This document shows positions 32,087 through 40,759 of a stretch of 64,000 nt of DNA, piece by piece. A model generated the notes under the pieces. The model had not been told where the DNA came from. It ran no database searches and saw nothing but the letters and a program-made list of their open reading frames with translations. A program made the position numbers and the translations under genes. This stretch comes from Vibrio atypicus (lineage in GTDB: Bacteria > Pseudomonadota > Gammaproteobacteria > Enterobacterales > Vibrionaceae): positions 1-64,000 of the forward strand of contig NZ_BLID01000012.1 of the NCBI RefSeq assembly GCF_009811315.1, in the 5' to 3' direction. The number at the start of each line of letters is the position of its first letter. Position 1 is the first letter of the stretch.

Positions 32087-33076
32087 ATGACTCAACAACA
32101 AGCATTCAACTTTGACGCACTCACACCAGACTTCATGTGGTACGCCCTTGAGAGTATTGGCATTCGAGCTGAGTCAGGTTTCTTAGCACTCAACAGCTAC
32201 GAAAACCGCGTATATCAATTTACCGATGAAGAGCGTCAACGCTATGTGGTGAAGTTCTATCGCCCAGAGCGTTGGAGCCAAGCGCAAATTCAAGAAGAGC
32301 ACGACTTTACTCTTGAACTGATTGAATCGGAGATCCCAGTTGCACCGCCCGTTGTGATTAACGGTCAATCACTGCATCAATATCAAGGCTATCTATTCGC
32401 ATTGTTTAGTAGTGTCGGTGGTCGTCAGTTTGAGGTCGACAATCTAGAGCAGCTAGAGGGCGTGGGTCGCTTTCTTGGCCGTATCCATAAAGTCGGTGCC
32501 AAACAACCATTTCAGCACCGCCCAACCATCAGTTTGGACGAATACCTTTATCAACCACGTAAGTTACTCGAAAACTCGTCATTCATTCCCATGCATCTAG
32601 AGAATGCCTTTTTTAGCGATCTCGATTTGCTGATTAAAACCTTAGAGCAACATTGGGAAACTCCGAGCAGTATTATCCGCCTTCATGGTGACTGTCACCC
32701 TGGTAATATCCTGTGGCGTGACGGCCCGATGTTTGTCGATTTAGACGATTCACGTAATGGCCCGGCGATTCAAGATCTCTGGATGTTACTTAGCGGCGAG
32801 CGCGCTGAAAAGCTCATGCAGTTGGATATCGTGTTAGAGGCCTATCAAGAATTTAACGACTTTAATAGCAACGAATTGAAACTTATTGAGCCTTTACGCG
32901 GTCTACGAATGGTGCACTATATGGCATGGTTAGCAAAACGATGGCAAGATCCGGCGTTTCCGCTCGCCTTCCCATGGTTTAATGATCCAAAATATTGGGA
33001 AAGCCAAGTGCTTGGATTTAAAGAACAGATTTCGGCACTCAGTGAACCACCTTTGTCGCTTATGCCTCAGTGGTAA
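32087..33076 (+). CDS. srkA: Stress response kinase A (YihE/SrkA)
   Basis: SrkA is a Ser/Thr kinase of the choline-kinase-like fold that counters stress-induced death in E. coli. The 329 residues include LNSYENRVYQF near 36, the Brenner-type catalytic motif LHGDCHPGNILWRD near 201 and FVDLDDSRNGP near 217. dsbA follows, as in E. coli. No Shine-Dalgarno is visible, because the att hairpin and T tract abut the start codon. The prophage has replaced all native sequence upstream. Confidence 0.93.
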   Translation: MTQQQAFNFDALTPDFMWYALESIGIRAESGFLALNSYENRVYQFTDEERQRYVVKFYRPERWSQAQIQEEHDFTLELIESEIPVAPPVVINGQSLHQYQGYLFALFSSVGGRQFEVDNLEQLEGVGRFLGRIHKVGAKQPFQHRPTISLDEYLYQPRKLLENSSFIPMHLENAFFSDLDLLIKTLEQHWETPSSIIRLHGDCHPGNILWRDGPMFVDLDDSRNGPAIQDLWMLLSGERAEKLMQLDIVLEAYQEFNDFNSNELKLIEPLRGLRMVHYMAWLAKRWQDPAFPLAFPWFNDPKYWESQVLGFKEQISALSEPPLSLMPQW

Positions 33077-33124
33077 GATGAAAATAACGCCAACAAGCCA
33101 AACAACAATAACATGGAGTCAACA

Positions 33125-33727
33125 ATGAAAAAGCTGTTTGCACTATTTGCAACATTGATGCTGAGCCTGACTGCTCACGCGGCACAATTCAAAGAAGGTG
33201 AGCACTTTAAAGTTCTCGACCTAGTAGCATCAAAGAAACCAACCGTAACTGAGTTTTTCTCTTTTTACTGCCCGCACTGTAATACGTTTGAGCCAATCAT
33301 CCAGCAGCTTAAAGCGCAATTGCCTGCAGATGCAAAATTCCAAAAGAACCACGTTTCTTTTATGGGGGGCAACATGGGTGAGTCGATGAGCAAAGCTTAT
33401 GCGACCATGCTAGTGCTTAAAGCTGAAGACAAAATGACCCCTGTGCTATTTAACCGCATCCACAACATGCGTAAAGCACCGAAAAATGATGAAGAGTTAC
33501 GTCAGATTTTCCTAGATGAAGGCATTAATGCGAAGAAATTCGATGCTGCATTCAAAGGTTTTGCCGTTGACTCAATGGTACGCCGATTTGATAAGCAATT
33601 TAAAGACAGCGGTTTGTCTGGTGTTCCTGCAGTTGTGGTAAACAATAAGTACCTAGTTCAAGCGCAAAGCATCGCGACAATTGATGAGTATTTTGAGCTG
33701 GTTAACTATCTGCTGACTCAGAAGTAA
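33125..33727 (+). CDS. dsbA: Thiol:disulfide interchange protein DsbA
   Basis: DsbA introduces disulfides into periplasmic proteins. The 200-residue precursor has a signal peptide (MKKLFALFATLMLSLTAHA), the thioredoxin-fold active site FYCPHCNTF and the cis-Pro loop GVPAVVV. The start chosen is the ATG after GGAGTCAACA. The length equals that of V. cholerae TcpG/DsbA as I recall it. It is likely co-transcribed with srkA and ends at a terminator. Confidence 0.96.
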   Translation: MKKLFALFATLMLSLTAHAAQFKEGEHFKVLDLVASKKPTVTEFFSFYCPHCNTFEPIIQQLKAQLPADAKFQKNHVSFMGGNMGESMSKAYATMLVLKAEDKMTPVLFNRIHNMRKAPKNDEELRQIFLDEGINAKKFDAAFKGFAVDSMVRRFDKQFKDSGLSGVPAVVVNNKYLVQAQSIATIDEYFELVNYLLTQK

Positions 33728-33738
33728 TCAGTAAAGTG

Positions 33739-33768
33739 AAAAGGAGCCAACGGCTCCTTTTTTTATTT
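33739..33768. terminator. Terminator after dsbA
   Basis: AAAGGAGCC and GGCTCCTTT flank a short loop, followed by a T tract. It probably works for dsbA and may also serve the convergent acyltransferase gene. Confidence 0.9.
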
Positions 33769-34647
33769 ACTCTGATAGATATCTTTTAGCAGATCATCTT
33801 TCTCTTGCCACACATTGCCCAACCATTGTTGGAATTGTCTTTTGTAAGGCTTATCTTGAAAGTAATCCCCACGAACCTGTTCATCCACCGGCAATACGTT
33901 TATTCGCACCACGACCTTTTTCATCCGCCCCATTAACAGATCTCTGAACGGCTTTTCTGTGTTTTCAGGGTAAGCCAGAGTGACATCAATGATACTTTCA
34001 AACTGATCCCCCATCGCAGCCAAGGTGTAAGCAATACCGCCGGTTTTAGGTTGCAATAAATATTGATAGCCCGCTTTGCTCTTACGCTGTTTTGCCTCAG
34101 TAAAACGGGTACCTTCAACGTAATTCACCACAGTTGTTGGGGAGTACTTAAATTTTTCACATGATCGTTTAGTCGTTTCTAAATCTTTACCGCGCATATG
34201 AGGATTGCGAATCAAATATTCGCGAGAATAGCGACGCATAAACGGCATATCGAGGGCCCAGCATGCCATCCCAATAAATGGAACGTATAAAAGTTGTTGT
34301 TTTAAGAAGAACTTAGGCATTGGAATACGATCTTTAAACACACTGCAAAGAACCACTATGTCCGTCCAGCTCAAATGGTTGCTGATCATCAAATACCAAC
34401 CAGATTTGTTCAGCTCTTCGCCCCCTTGAACATCCCACTCAATTCGATTCAATAAACGCAAAATCACAGCATTAATCGTCGCCCACAGCCACATCATTTT
34501 ATTTGCTATTCGAGTACATATAGCTTTGAGCCGAGCGCTCGGCAGTAAAAATTTAAACAGCGCAATTACGCAAATGATCAATGAACAGAATGCCGAATTA
34601 AATACGACAAGCACAACATTTAATACAAGAAGTAAATATGCCAACAT
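33763..34647 (-). CDS. 1-acyl-glycerol-3-phosphate acyltransferase-like protein (YihG type)
   Basis: This 294-residue membrane protein of the PlsC acyltransferase family has N-terminal helices (about 1-30 and 45-65). The catalytic HX4D motif is SNHLSWTDIVV near residue 91, and the substrate motif NYVEGTR is near 174. E. coli YihG lies in the same dsbA-yihF region and tunes phospholipid acyl composition. The neighbourhood therefore supports the YihG name. Confidence 0.85.
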   Translation of the reverse strand: MLAYLLLVLNVVLVVFNSAFCSLIICVIALFKFLLPSARLKAICTRIANKMMWLWATINAVILRLLNRIEWDVQGGEELNKSGWYLMISNHLSWTDIVVLCSVFKDRIPMPKFFLKQQLLYVPFIGMACWALDMPFMRRYSREYLIRNPHMRGKDLETTKRSCEKFKYSPTTVVNYVEGTRFTEAKQRKSKAGYQYLLQPKTGGIAYTLAAMGDQFESIIDVTLAYPENTEKPFRDLLMGRMKKVVVRINVLPVDEQVRGDYFQDKPYKRQFQQWLGNVWQEKDDLLKDIYQSK

Positions 34648-34816
34648 AGCGATTAATAATGAGATCCGTATGAAATAAATAAAACTTTCATGTGTGAATA
34701 ATAAAACAGCGTGTAATTATACTAGTCCTTAAGCACATTGGAATCGTTGTCGTTATGGTCAGATTAGTTAGTTTGATACGGATTCTGAGTCATAGATATC
34801 AAGTAGGGAAACCTTC

Positions 34817-35797
34817 ATGAACAAAACACTTTCAGCAATCACACTCGCTCTGTTCGTAACACCTGCCGTAGCTCAACTCTCTGAACAGGCAGGATTCAGC
34901 GGAGAAATCAGCCTTAACACCGGATACACTTCTTCAACATCCAACTTTAATGCCTCTGGCGATAAGAAAATCGACTCACTCAACCATGATCCAGATACTG
35001 AAAATGGCTTTCTTGTCGCACCTTTAGGTAGCTTAGCGTATACCTTTGGTGAAACATTAAACCAGCAAGTCTATGCGGGTATGTCTCGTGACGACATTGC
35101 CGTCGGTACCCTCGCGCTTGAACTCGGCTATAAATATCAATTAGATTCAGGCATGGTCATTGATGCCTCTTATCTGCCAACAGTGATGTCCGGTGAAGTA
35201 TGGGAAGACCCATATGTGGTCGGCGAAAACCGAAACAAAACGGATGAAACGGGCAACGCTTATCGAATTAAATTGAGCAACCTTTTCAATACCGCACTAA
35301 CACTCGATGCCGCCTATGGCACCAAAAATGTTGAAGACGAGCTATCTGGTCAAACACAATTAACCACAGAGCAAGCGAAGCAGCTAGAACGAGACAGCAA
35401 ATCTTACTATCTAAAAGGCAGTTACCGCTTACCTTTGAATCGAACTACGTTTCTTCTTCCTTCTGTGACGATGATCCAAACAGATGCTGATGGTGAGGCA
35501 AATTCCTATCGCTCACTTGGTGCAGAGCTCTCACTATTTAAGATCATCAATCGCCACCAATTTGCTCTAACCGCAAGTTATGCGAATCGCGCGTACGACA
35601 GTGAAAACCCACTCTACAACAAAACTCGCGATGAAAATGAATTTGGCTTTTTTGCAGCTTACGAATATCAACAGTTTATGGGTTGGCAAAATTGGTCACT
35701 AATCAGCTTTGCCGGTTATGGCACCACACAAGCCAACATCGACTTTTATGATCAACAAGAATCCATCCTCTCGGTGGGTATTAACTACCAGTTTTAA
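34817..35797 (+). CDS. DUF2860 family outer-membrane-type protein
   Basis: The 326-residue precursor has a signal peptide (MNKTLSAITLALFVTPAVA). A beta-strand-rich body with alternating aromatic and polar residues ends in a C-terminal NYQF, the terminal aromatic typical of outer-membrane beta barrels. It fits the vibrio DUF2860 family. The substrate or role is unknown. A 170-bp promoter region separates it from the divergent acyltransferase. Confidence 0.8.
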   Translation: MNKTLSAITLALFVTPAVAQLSEQAGFSGEISLNTGYTSSTSNFNASGDKKIDSLNHDPDTENGFLVAPLGSLAYTFGETLNQQVYAGMSRDDIAVGTLALELGYKYQLDSGMVIDASYLPTVMSGEVWEDPYVVGENRNKTDETGNAYRIKLSNLFNTALTLDAAYGTKNVEDELSGQTQLTTEQAKQLERDSKSYYLKGSYRLPLNRTTFLLPSVTMIQTDADGEANSYRSLGAELSLFKIINRHQFALTASYANRAYDSENPLYNKTRDENEFGFFAAYEYQQFMGWQNWSLISFAGYGTTQANIDFYDQQESILSVGINYQF

Positions 35798-35802
35798 GTA
35801 TA

Positions 35803-35837
35803 AAGCCCGCAAGTACGTAAATTAACGGTTTGCGGGC
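35803..35837. terminator. Hairpin between DUF2860 gene and comM
   Basis: GCCCGCAA pairs with TTGCGGGC around a loop of about 18 nt between two convergent genes. T tracts are weak, so efficiency is uncertain. Confidence 0.6.
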
Positions 35838-35843
35838 AGCTAC

Positions 35844-37367
35844 TTATACCGCTTGCGCCGTTAACTGCTTCAATAACCTATCCATTGAACGATACCCTAA
35901 TGCCTCTGCTAAGTGAGCTTTTTCAATCTGCTCAGTTCCTTCCAAATCGGCAATCGTGCGAGCTACTTTAATTATTCGATGGTAAGCACGAATCGATAAA
36001 CCAAGGCGATGCAGCGCACTCTCTAAAAACTGCGCATCGGCCTTTTGCAGCGGACAATAGCGCTCAATCTCTCGACTCCCAAGTAGGGCATTAACCTTGT
36101 TTGCTCTGGCCAACATCCGCCTACGCGCAGCAAAGACTCTTGCTTTGACGACCTGTGTTTCTTCCCCCCTATCACCACCTTCTGCAAGAGTTCCTTTAGG
36201 TAGAGCAGGGATCTCTAACGACATATCAAACCTATCTAGCAGCGGCCCAGAAAGGCGACTCAGGTAACGAAGAATAGTTTGAGGATTAACCCGAGATTGA
36301 CTGCCTTCGTAGTACCCGGTCGGGCTCGGGTTCAAAGCGCCAACCAATTGAAAGCGCGCCGGAAAACGCGTCTTACCTTGAGCGCGTGAAATAATAATCT
36401 CCCCCGACTCAAGTGGCTCACGTAACGAGTCCAAGACTTTTCTCTCAAACTCTGGCATCTCATCAAGAAACAACAAGCCATTGTGTGCCAATGAGATTTC
36501 CCCAGGGCGCGGAATTGAGCCCCCTCCAACTAATGCAGCCATCGAACTTGAATGATGTGGCGCTCGAAAAGGACGCTGCTTCCAATTGTTTGCATTGATT
36601 TCTTGTTGGGTTAACGAGGCCACCGAAGCTGTTTCCATCGCCTCCTCTTCATTCATCTCAGGCAATAAGTCGCACAGTCTCGACGCAAGCATGGTTTTCC
36701 CCGTGCCCGGCGGCCCGAGAAAGAGAAGGTTGTGATTACCTGCTGCCGCAATCTCAAGAGCACGCTTTCCCTGTTGCTGACCAATAATATCTTGCAAATC
36801 TCTGCCTGTTTTAGCTGTGGATGGTACCTCAGGCGTTTGGTGGAGAGTTAAAGCTTGTTGGCCACATAAGTCACCACACACCTCCAATAAACTTTGTGCA
36901 GATTTATGCACCTCTTCGCCAACTAAGGCCGCTTGGTCTCCATTTTGTTCTGGCACCACCAAACAACGCTTTTCTCGATTAGCGGCAAGGGCTGCTGGTA
37001 GTACGCCTTTCACACTGCGTAGCTCACCAGAAAGAGCCAACTCACCAATAAACTCTTTGTCAGATAAATGAGTCAATGGAATTTGCTCAGAAGCCGCAAG
37101 AATGCCCAGAGCTATCGGCAGGTCGAATCGACCTCCCTCTTTAGGCAAATCGGCAGGAGCCAAATTAACCGTGATCCGTTTGGCTGGAAATTCAAAGCGC
37201 GAGTTAATGATCGCACTTCGCACTCTGTCGCGAGACTCCTTTACAGTCGTCTCTGGTAAGCCAACTAAGGTAAACCCTGGCATACCATTACTAATGTGGA
37301 CTTCTACCGTCACACTCGGGGCCTCAACGCCTACAGACGCTCGGCTATGAATTACCGCTAATCCCAT
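35844..37367 (-). CDS. comM: ComM/YifB Mg-chelatase-like AAA+ helicase
   Basis: ComM is a hexameric branch-migration helicase that extends recombination during natural transformation in vibrios. The 507-residue protein starts MGLAVIHSRASVGVEAP (an ATG six codons earlier is less likely). It has a Lon-like N-terminal domain and a AAA+ core with Walker A GPPGTGKTM near 217. HNGLLFLDEMPEF is near 290, and a C-terminal lid ends the protein. With dprA it points to competence. Confidence 0.94.
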   Translation of the reverse strand: MGLAVIHSRASVGVEAPSVTVEVHISNGMPGFTLVGLPETTVKESRDRVRSAIINSRFEFPAKRITVNLAPADLPKEGGRFDLPIALGILAASEQIPLTHLSDKEFIGELALSGELRSVKGVLPAALAANREKRCLVVPEQNGDQAALVGEEVHKSAQSLLEVCGDLCGQQALTLHQTPEVPSTAKTGRDLQDIIGQQQGKRALEIAAAGNHNLLFLGPPGTGKTMLASRLCDLLPEMNEEEAMETASVASLTQQEINANNWKQRPFRAPHHSSSMAALVGGGSIPRPGEISLAHNGLLFLDEMPEFERKVLDSLREPLESGEIIISRAQGKTRFPARFQLVGALNPSPTGYYEGSQSRVNPQTILRYLSRLSGPLLDRFDMSLEIPALPKGTLAEGGDRGEETQVVKARVFAARRRMLARANKVNALLGSREIERYCPLQKADAQFLESALHRLGLSIRAYHRIIKVARTIADLEGTEQIEKAHLAEALGYRSMDRLLKQLTAQAV

Positions 37368-37574
37368 ATCACTCTCACACTCCAAACGCGCACTATTTAT
37401 CTCCCTGATAGTTGGCTTAAATAGTCATCAGCTTTGTTATATAGCCTGCTCAGTTGCTGAAAGAATGTGAAAAAAGTATGAGTTTTTGCTTGTCATTTAA
37501 CGGAATTGTATGTTACCACTAGAGACGCAAACAATTTCGTACCACATTAGGTACTAGAATCGATAGAAAGAGCT

Positions 37575-37664
37575 ATGAACCTTAACGCCCGCTTCAACGC
37601 ACTGATTGTCCTGATTATCGTGGTCATTATTGATTCCACGCGGGGGCTGGTGGGCGAAAGATAA
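37575..37664 (+). CDS. ilvL: ilv operon leader peptide
   Basis: The 29-codon ORF begins MNLNARFNALIVLIIVVIID. Its central run of Ile/Val/Leu codons is the sensing region for attenuation by branched-chain aminoacyl-tRNA levels. It lies directly upstream of a GC-rich terminator and of ilvG. Confidence 0.92.
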   Translation: MNLNARFNALIVLIIVVIIDSTRGLVGER

Positions 37665-37679
37665 CCACAGAATTTCAAA

Positions 37680-37712
37680 AACCCCCGCACTGAAAAGTCC
37701 GGGGGTTTTTTT
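37680..37712 (+). terminator. ilvGMEDA attenuator
   Basis: AACCCCCG and CGGGGGTT form an 8-bp GC-rich stem followed by seven T. The upstream ACGCGGGGGCTGG (about 37637-37649) can pair with the CCCCCG arm as antiterminator. Stalling of ribosomes on the leader's Ile/Val/Leu codons should favour read-through. Confidence 0.92.
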
Positions 37713-37858
37713 ACAACTTATTACGCTGAAAAATTAGACTGAAATAGAGCTTATCCTAACCGTAGTCGTTCATGGTTAGAGATGACAGGAAGAATGGGAG
37801 CGCACATGAAGTGCAATGCAACACAATATCGTCCAAACGATAAAAAAGGAGGCTTACG

Positions 37859-39505
37859 ATGACAGGTGCCCAGTTAGTCGTAGCCGCATTAAAGCAACAA
37901 GGGATTGAAACCGTATTTGGTTATCCTGGCGGCGCTATCATGCCAATTTATGATGCCCTCTATGATGGTGGTGTAGAACACATCCTCTGTCGACATGAAC
38001 AAGGGGCGGCCATGGCAGCGATCGGTATGGCTCGTGCCACACAAGATGTCGCTGTTTGCATGGCAACATCAGGTCCAGGCGCAACCAACCTAGTTACAGG
38101 CCTTGCTGACGCCTTTATGGACTCAATTCCGTTAGTTGCAATCACAGGTCAGGTCGCGAGCTCCCACATTGGTACTGATGCATTCCAAGAGATGGATGTG
38201 ATCGGTATGTCACTCTCTTGTACTAAGCACAGCTACCTAGTCACTGATATCAATGAACTAGCACCAACGTTGGCAGAAGCGTTTGAAGTAGCAAAAACAG
38301 GCCGACCAGGCCCTGTCATTGTCGATATCGCGAAAGATGTTCAATTAGGTCAAGCTCCTGTTGATGTCTTACCTCCTTTTACGCCACCAGCAATGCCAGT
38401 TGCGAGCCCAGAATCCATTGCTTTAGCACAAACACTGCTTTCTCAAAGCTCTCGCCCAGTTCTGTATGTTGGTGGGGGTGTGCAACTTGGCCGAGCAACT
38501 GATGCTGTCCGTGAGTTTGTACGTTTAAACCCAATGCCTTCTGTAAGTACATTAAAAGGTCTAGGGACGATCGAGCGCCATGACCCACACTACTTAGGCA
38601 TGCTAGGCATGCACGGCACTAAAGCGGCAAATTTGGTCGTTCAAGAGTGTGATTTGTTGATTGCAGTCGGTGCGCGCTTTGATGACCGAGTAACAGGTAA
38701 ACTCGATACCTTCGCTCCAAATGCCAAAGTGATTCATATCGATATCGATGCGGCAGAAATCCACAAACTACGCCAAGCGAACGCACCTGTGCGCGGCGAA
38801 ATTCCGGCAGTACTACCTCAATTAGAATTAAGCCAAGACATCACACCTTGGGTTAAACACAGCGAAAGTCTGCGTAGCGGATTTAAATGGCGCTATGACC
38901 ACCCTGGCGATCTGATCTTCGCTCCGGGTCTACTCAAGCAACTTTCTGATCTAATGCCAGATAGCTCTATTGTCTCTACTGATGTTGGTCAGCACCAAAT
39001 GTGGGCAGCACAGCACATTCAGCCACGCGATCCACAAAACTTCATCACTTCAGCAGGCCTTGGCACTATGGGCTTCGGTTTGCCAGCTGCGATGGGTGCA
39101 GCAGTCGCACGTCCAGATGACCAGTCAATCCTAATCACAGGTGACGGTTCATTTATGATGAACGTTCAAGAGCTTGGTACGCTTAAACGTCGCCAAATCC
39201 CTGTGAAGATCGTTCTACTCAACAACCAACGCTTGGGCATGGTTCGTCAATGGCAATCACTGTTCTTTGATGGCCGCCACAGCGAAACGATTTTGGATGA
39301 CAACCCTGATTTTGTCATGCTAGCTAAAGCCTTCGACATCCCTGGCAAAACCATCACCAAGAAAGAAGAGGTTGAGCCAGCTCTTAAAGAGATGCTAGAA
39401 AGTAAGACGTCTTACATGCTTCATGTTTTAATCGATGAAGAAGAAAACGTATGGCCGCTTGTACCGCCAGGTGCTTCAAATAATGAAATGCTGGAGAACA
39501 CATAA
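37859..39505 (+). CDS. ilvG: Acetolactate synthase II large subunit
   Basis: IlvG condenses pyruvate with pyruvate or 2-ketobutyrate in Ile/Val/Leu synthesis using ThDP. The 548 residues show GYPGGAIMPIYD near 20, the catalytic Glu in RHEQGAAMAA, the FAD-domain segments in the middle and the ThDP motif GDGSFMMNVQELGTLKR...NNQRLGMV. The frame is intact, unlike the frameshifted E. coli K-12 gene. It is the first structural gene behind the attenuator. Confidence 0.97.
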   Translation: MTGAQLVVAALKQQGIETVFGYPGGAIMPIYDALYDGGVEHILCRHEQGAAMAAIGMARATQDVAVCMATSGPGATNLVTGLADAFMDSIPLVAITGQVASSHIGTDAFQEMDVIGMSLSCTKHSYLVTDINELAPTLAEAFEVAKTGRPGPVIVDIAKDVQLGQAPVDVLPPFTPPAMPVASPESIALAQTLLSQSSRPVLYVGGGVQLGRATDAVREFVRLNPMPSVSTLKGLGTIERHDPHYLGMLGMHGTKAANLVVQECDLLIAVGARFDDRVTGKLDTFAPNAKVIHIDIDAAEIHKLRQANAPVRGEIPAVLPQLELSQDITPWVKHSESLRSGFKWRYDHPGDLIFAPGLLKQLSDLMPDSSIVSTDVGQHQMWAAQHIQPRDPQNFITSAGLGTMGFGLPAAMGAAVARPDDQSILITGDGSFMMNVQELGTLKRRQIPVKIVLLNNQRLGMVRQWQSLFFDGRHSETILDDNPDFVMLAKAFDIPGKTITKKEEVEPALKEMLESKTSYMLHVLIDEEENVWPLVPPGASNNEMLENT

Positions 39506-39506
39506 C

Positions 39507-39791
39507 ATGGAAAGATATCTACTCGACATTAAAGCCGATGATAAGCCGGTACTGTTAGAACGTGTTCTTCGCGTAGTGCGCCACCGTGGCTTTATCGTCA
39601 AGCAAGTGGCAGGTACGCAAAATCACGAGAGCAAAATAGCTAGCGTTGAAATCATTGTCGACAGTGATCGCCCTATCTCATTTTTGACCAATCAGATCGA
39701 AAAACTATGGGATGTCCGCACTGTTGAGGTCACGCAAATCGCTCGTGACGAATTACCAAATAACAACTTACAACAAAAGATTTGTGCATAA
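39507..39791 (+). CDS. ilvM: Acetolactate synthase II small (regulatory) subunit
   Basis: This 94-residue ACT-domain protein begins MERYLLDIKADDKPVLLERVLRV. The ATG is 1 bp after the ilvG stop. It confers activity and regulation on IlvG. Short ACT subunits of this length are typical of isozyme II. ilvE follows 11 bp downstream. Confidence 0.93.
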   Translation: MERYLLDIKADDKPVLLERVLRVVRHRGFIVKQVAGTQNHESKIASVEIIVDSDRPISFLTNQIEKLWDVRTVEVTQIARDELPNNNLQQKICA

Positions 39792-39802
39792 GGAAGGCAA
39801 TA

Positions 39803-40747
39803 ATGGCTACAAAAACAGCAGATTACATTTGGTTTAATGGTGAAATGGTTCCTTGGGCAGAGGCAAACGTCCACGTTTTGACTCATGCTATGCACTACGG
39901 TACTTCAGTTTTTGAAGGCGTACGCTGCTACAACACACCAAAAGGTCCAATTGTCTTCCGCCATCTTGAGCACGCAAAGCGCTTAAAAGATTCAGCGAAA
40001 ATCTACCGCTTCCCTATCCCGTACACGGTTGAAGAGATCATGGAAGCGACGCGCGAAACAATCCGTCAAAATAAACTGGATAGCGCTTACATCCGTCCAC
40101 TCGGCTTTGTCGGTAACGTTGGTCTTGGTGTATGTCCACCAGCAGGCACGGAAATGGAACTGATCATTGCCGCATTCCCTTGGGGTTCTTACCTAGGCGA
40201 AGAAGCACTAGAAAATGGTGTGGATGCAATGATCTCTAGCTGGAACCGCGCTGCACCAAACACAATTCCAACTGCAGCAAAAGCAGGCGGTAACTACCTA
40301 TCATCACTACTGGTTGGTGGTGAAGCTCGTCGCCATGGTTACGATGAAGGTATCGCACTGAGCGTGGATGGCTACCTATCTGAAGGTGCTGGTGAAAACA
40401 TCTTTGTGATTAAAGATGGCGTAATCATGACTCCTCCAGCAACCAGTGCCATTCTACCGGGTATCACGCGTGACTCGATCATGACTATCGCACGCGATCG
40501 CGGCTATGAAGTACGTGAAGCAAACATTGCTCGTGAAGCGCTTTACCTTGCAGATGAAGTCTTCATGACAGGTACAGCGGCAGAAGTCGTGCCAGTATCC
40601 ACCATCGACAAAATTGAAGTGGGCAGCGGCAAACGCGGTCCAATTACGAAAGAACTTCAAGAAGCTTACTTCGGCCTATTTAACGGCACCACAGAAGATA
40701 AGTGGGGTTGGTTAGATTACGTTTACCCAGCAGACGCGGCAAAATAA
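39803..40747 (+). CDS. ilvE: Branched-chain amino acid aminotransferase
   Basis: IlvE is a fold-type IV PLP enzyme for the last step of Ile, Val and Leu synthesis. The 314 residues include HYGTSVFEGVRCY near 33, the PLP-Lys region TAAKAGGNYLSSLL near 160 and EGAGENIFVIKDG near 195. The start MATKTADYIWFNG follows AAGGAAGG. It is third in the ilv operon. Confidence 0.97.
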   Translation: MATKTADYIWFNGEMVPWAEANVHVLTHAMHYGTSVFEGVRCYNTPKGPIVFRHLEHAKRLKDSAKIYRFPIPYTVEEIMEATRETIRQNKLDSAYIRPLGFVGNVGLGVCPPAGTEMELIIAAFPWGSYLGEEALENGVDAMISSWNRAAPNTIPTAAKAGGNYLSSLLVGGEARRHGYDEGIALSVDGYLSEGAGENIFVIKDGVIMTPPATSAILPGITRDSIMTIARDRGYEVREANIAREALYLADEVFMTGTAAEVVPVSTIDKIEVGSGKRGPITKELQEAYFGLFNGTTEDKWGWLDYVYPADAAK

Positions 40748-40759
40748 GGAAGTAGTAAG

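Noticed and set aside
37859..39505. Frameshifted ilvG as in E. coli K-12
   Set aside because: The 548-codon frame is open and all ThDP/FAD motifs are in one frame.
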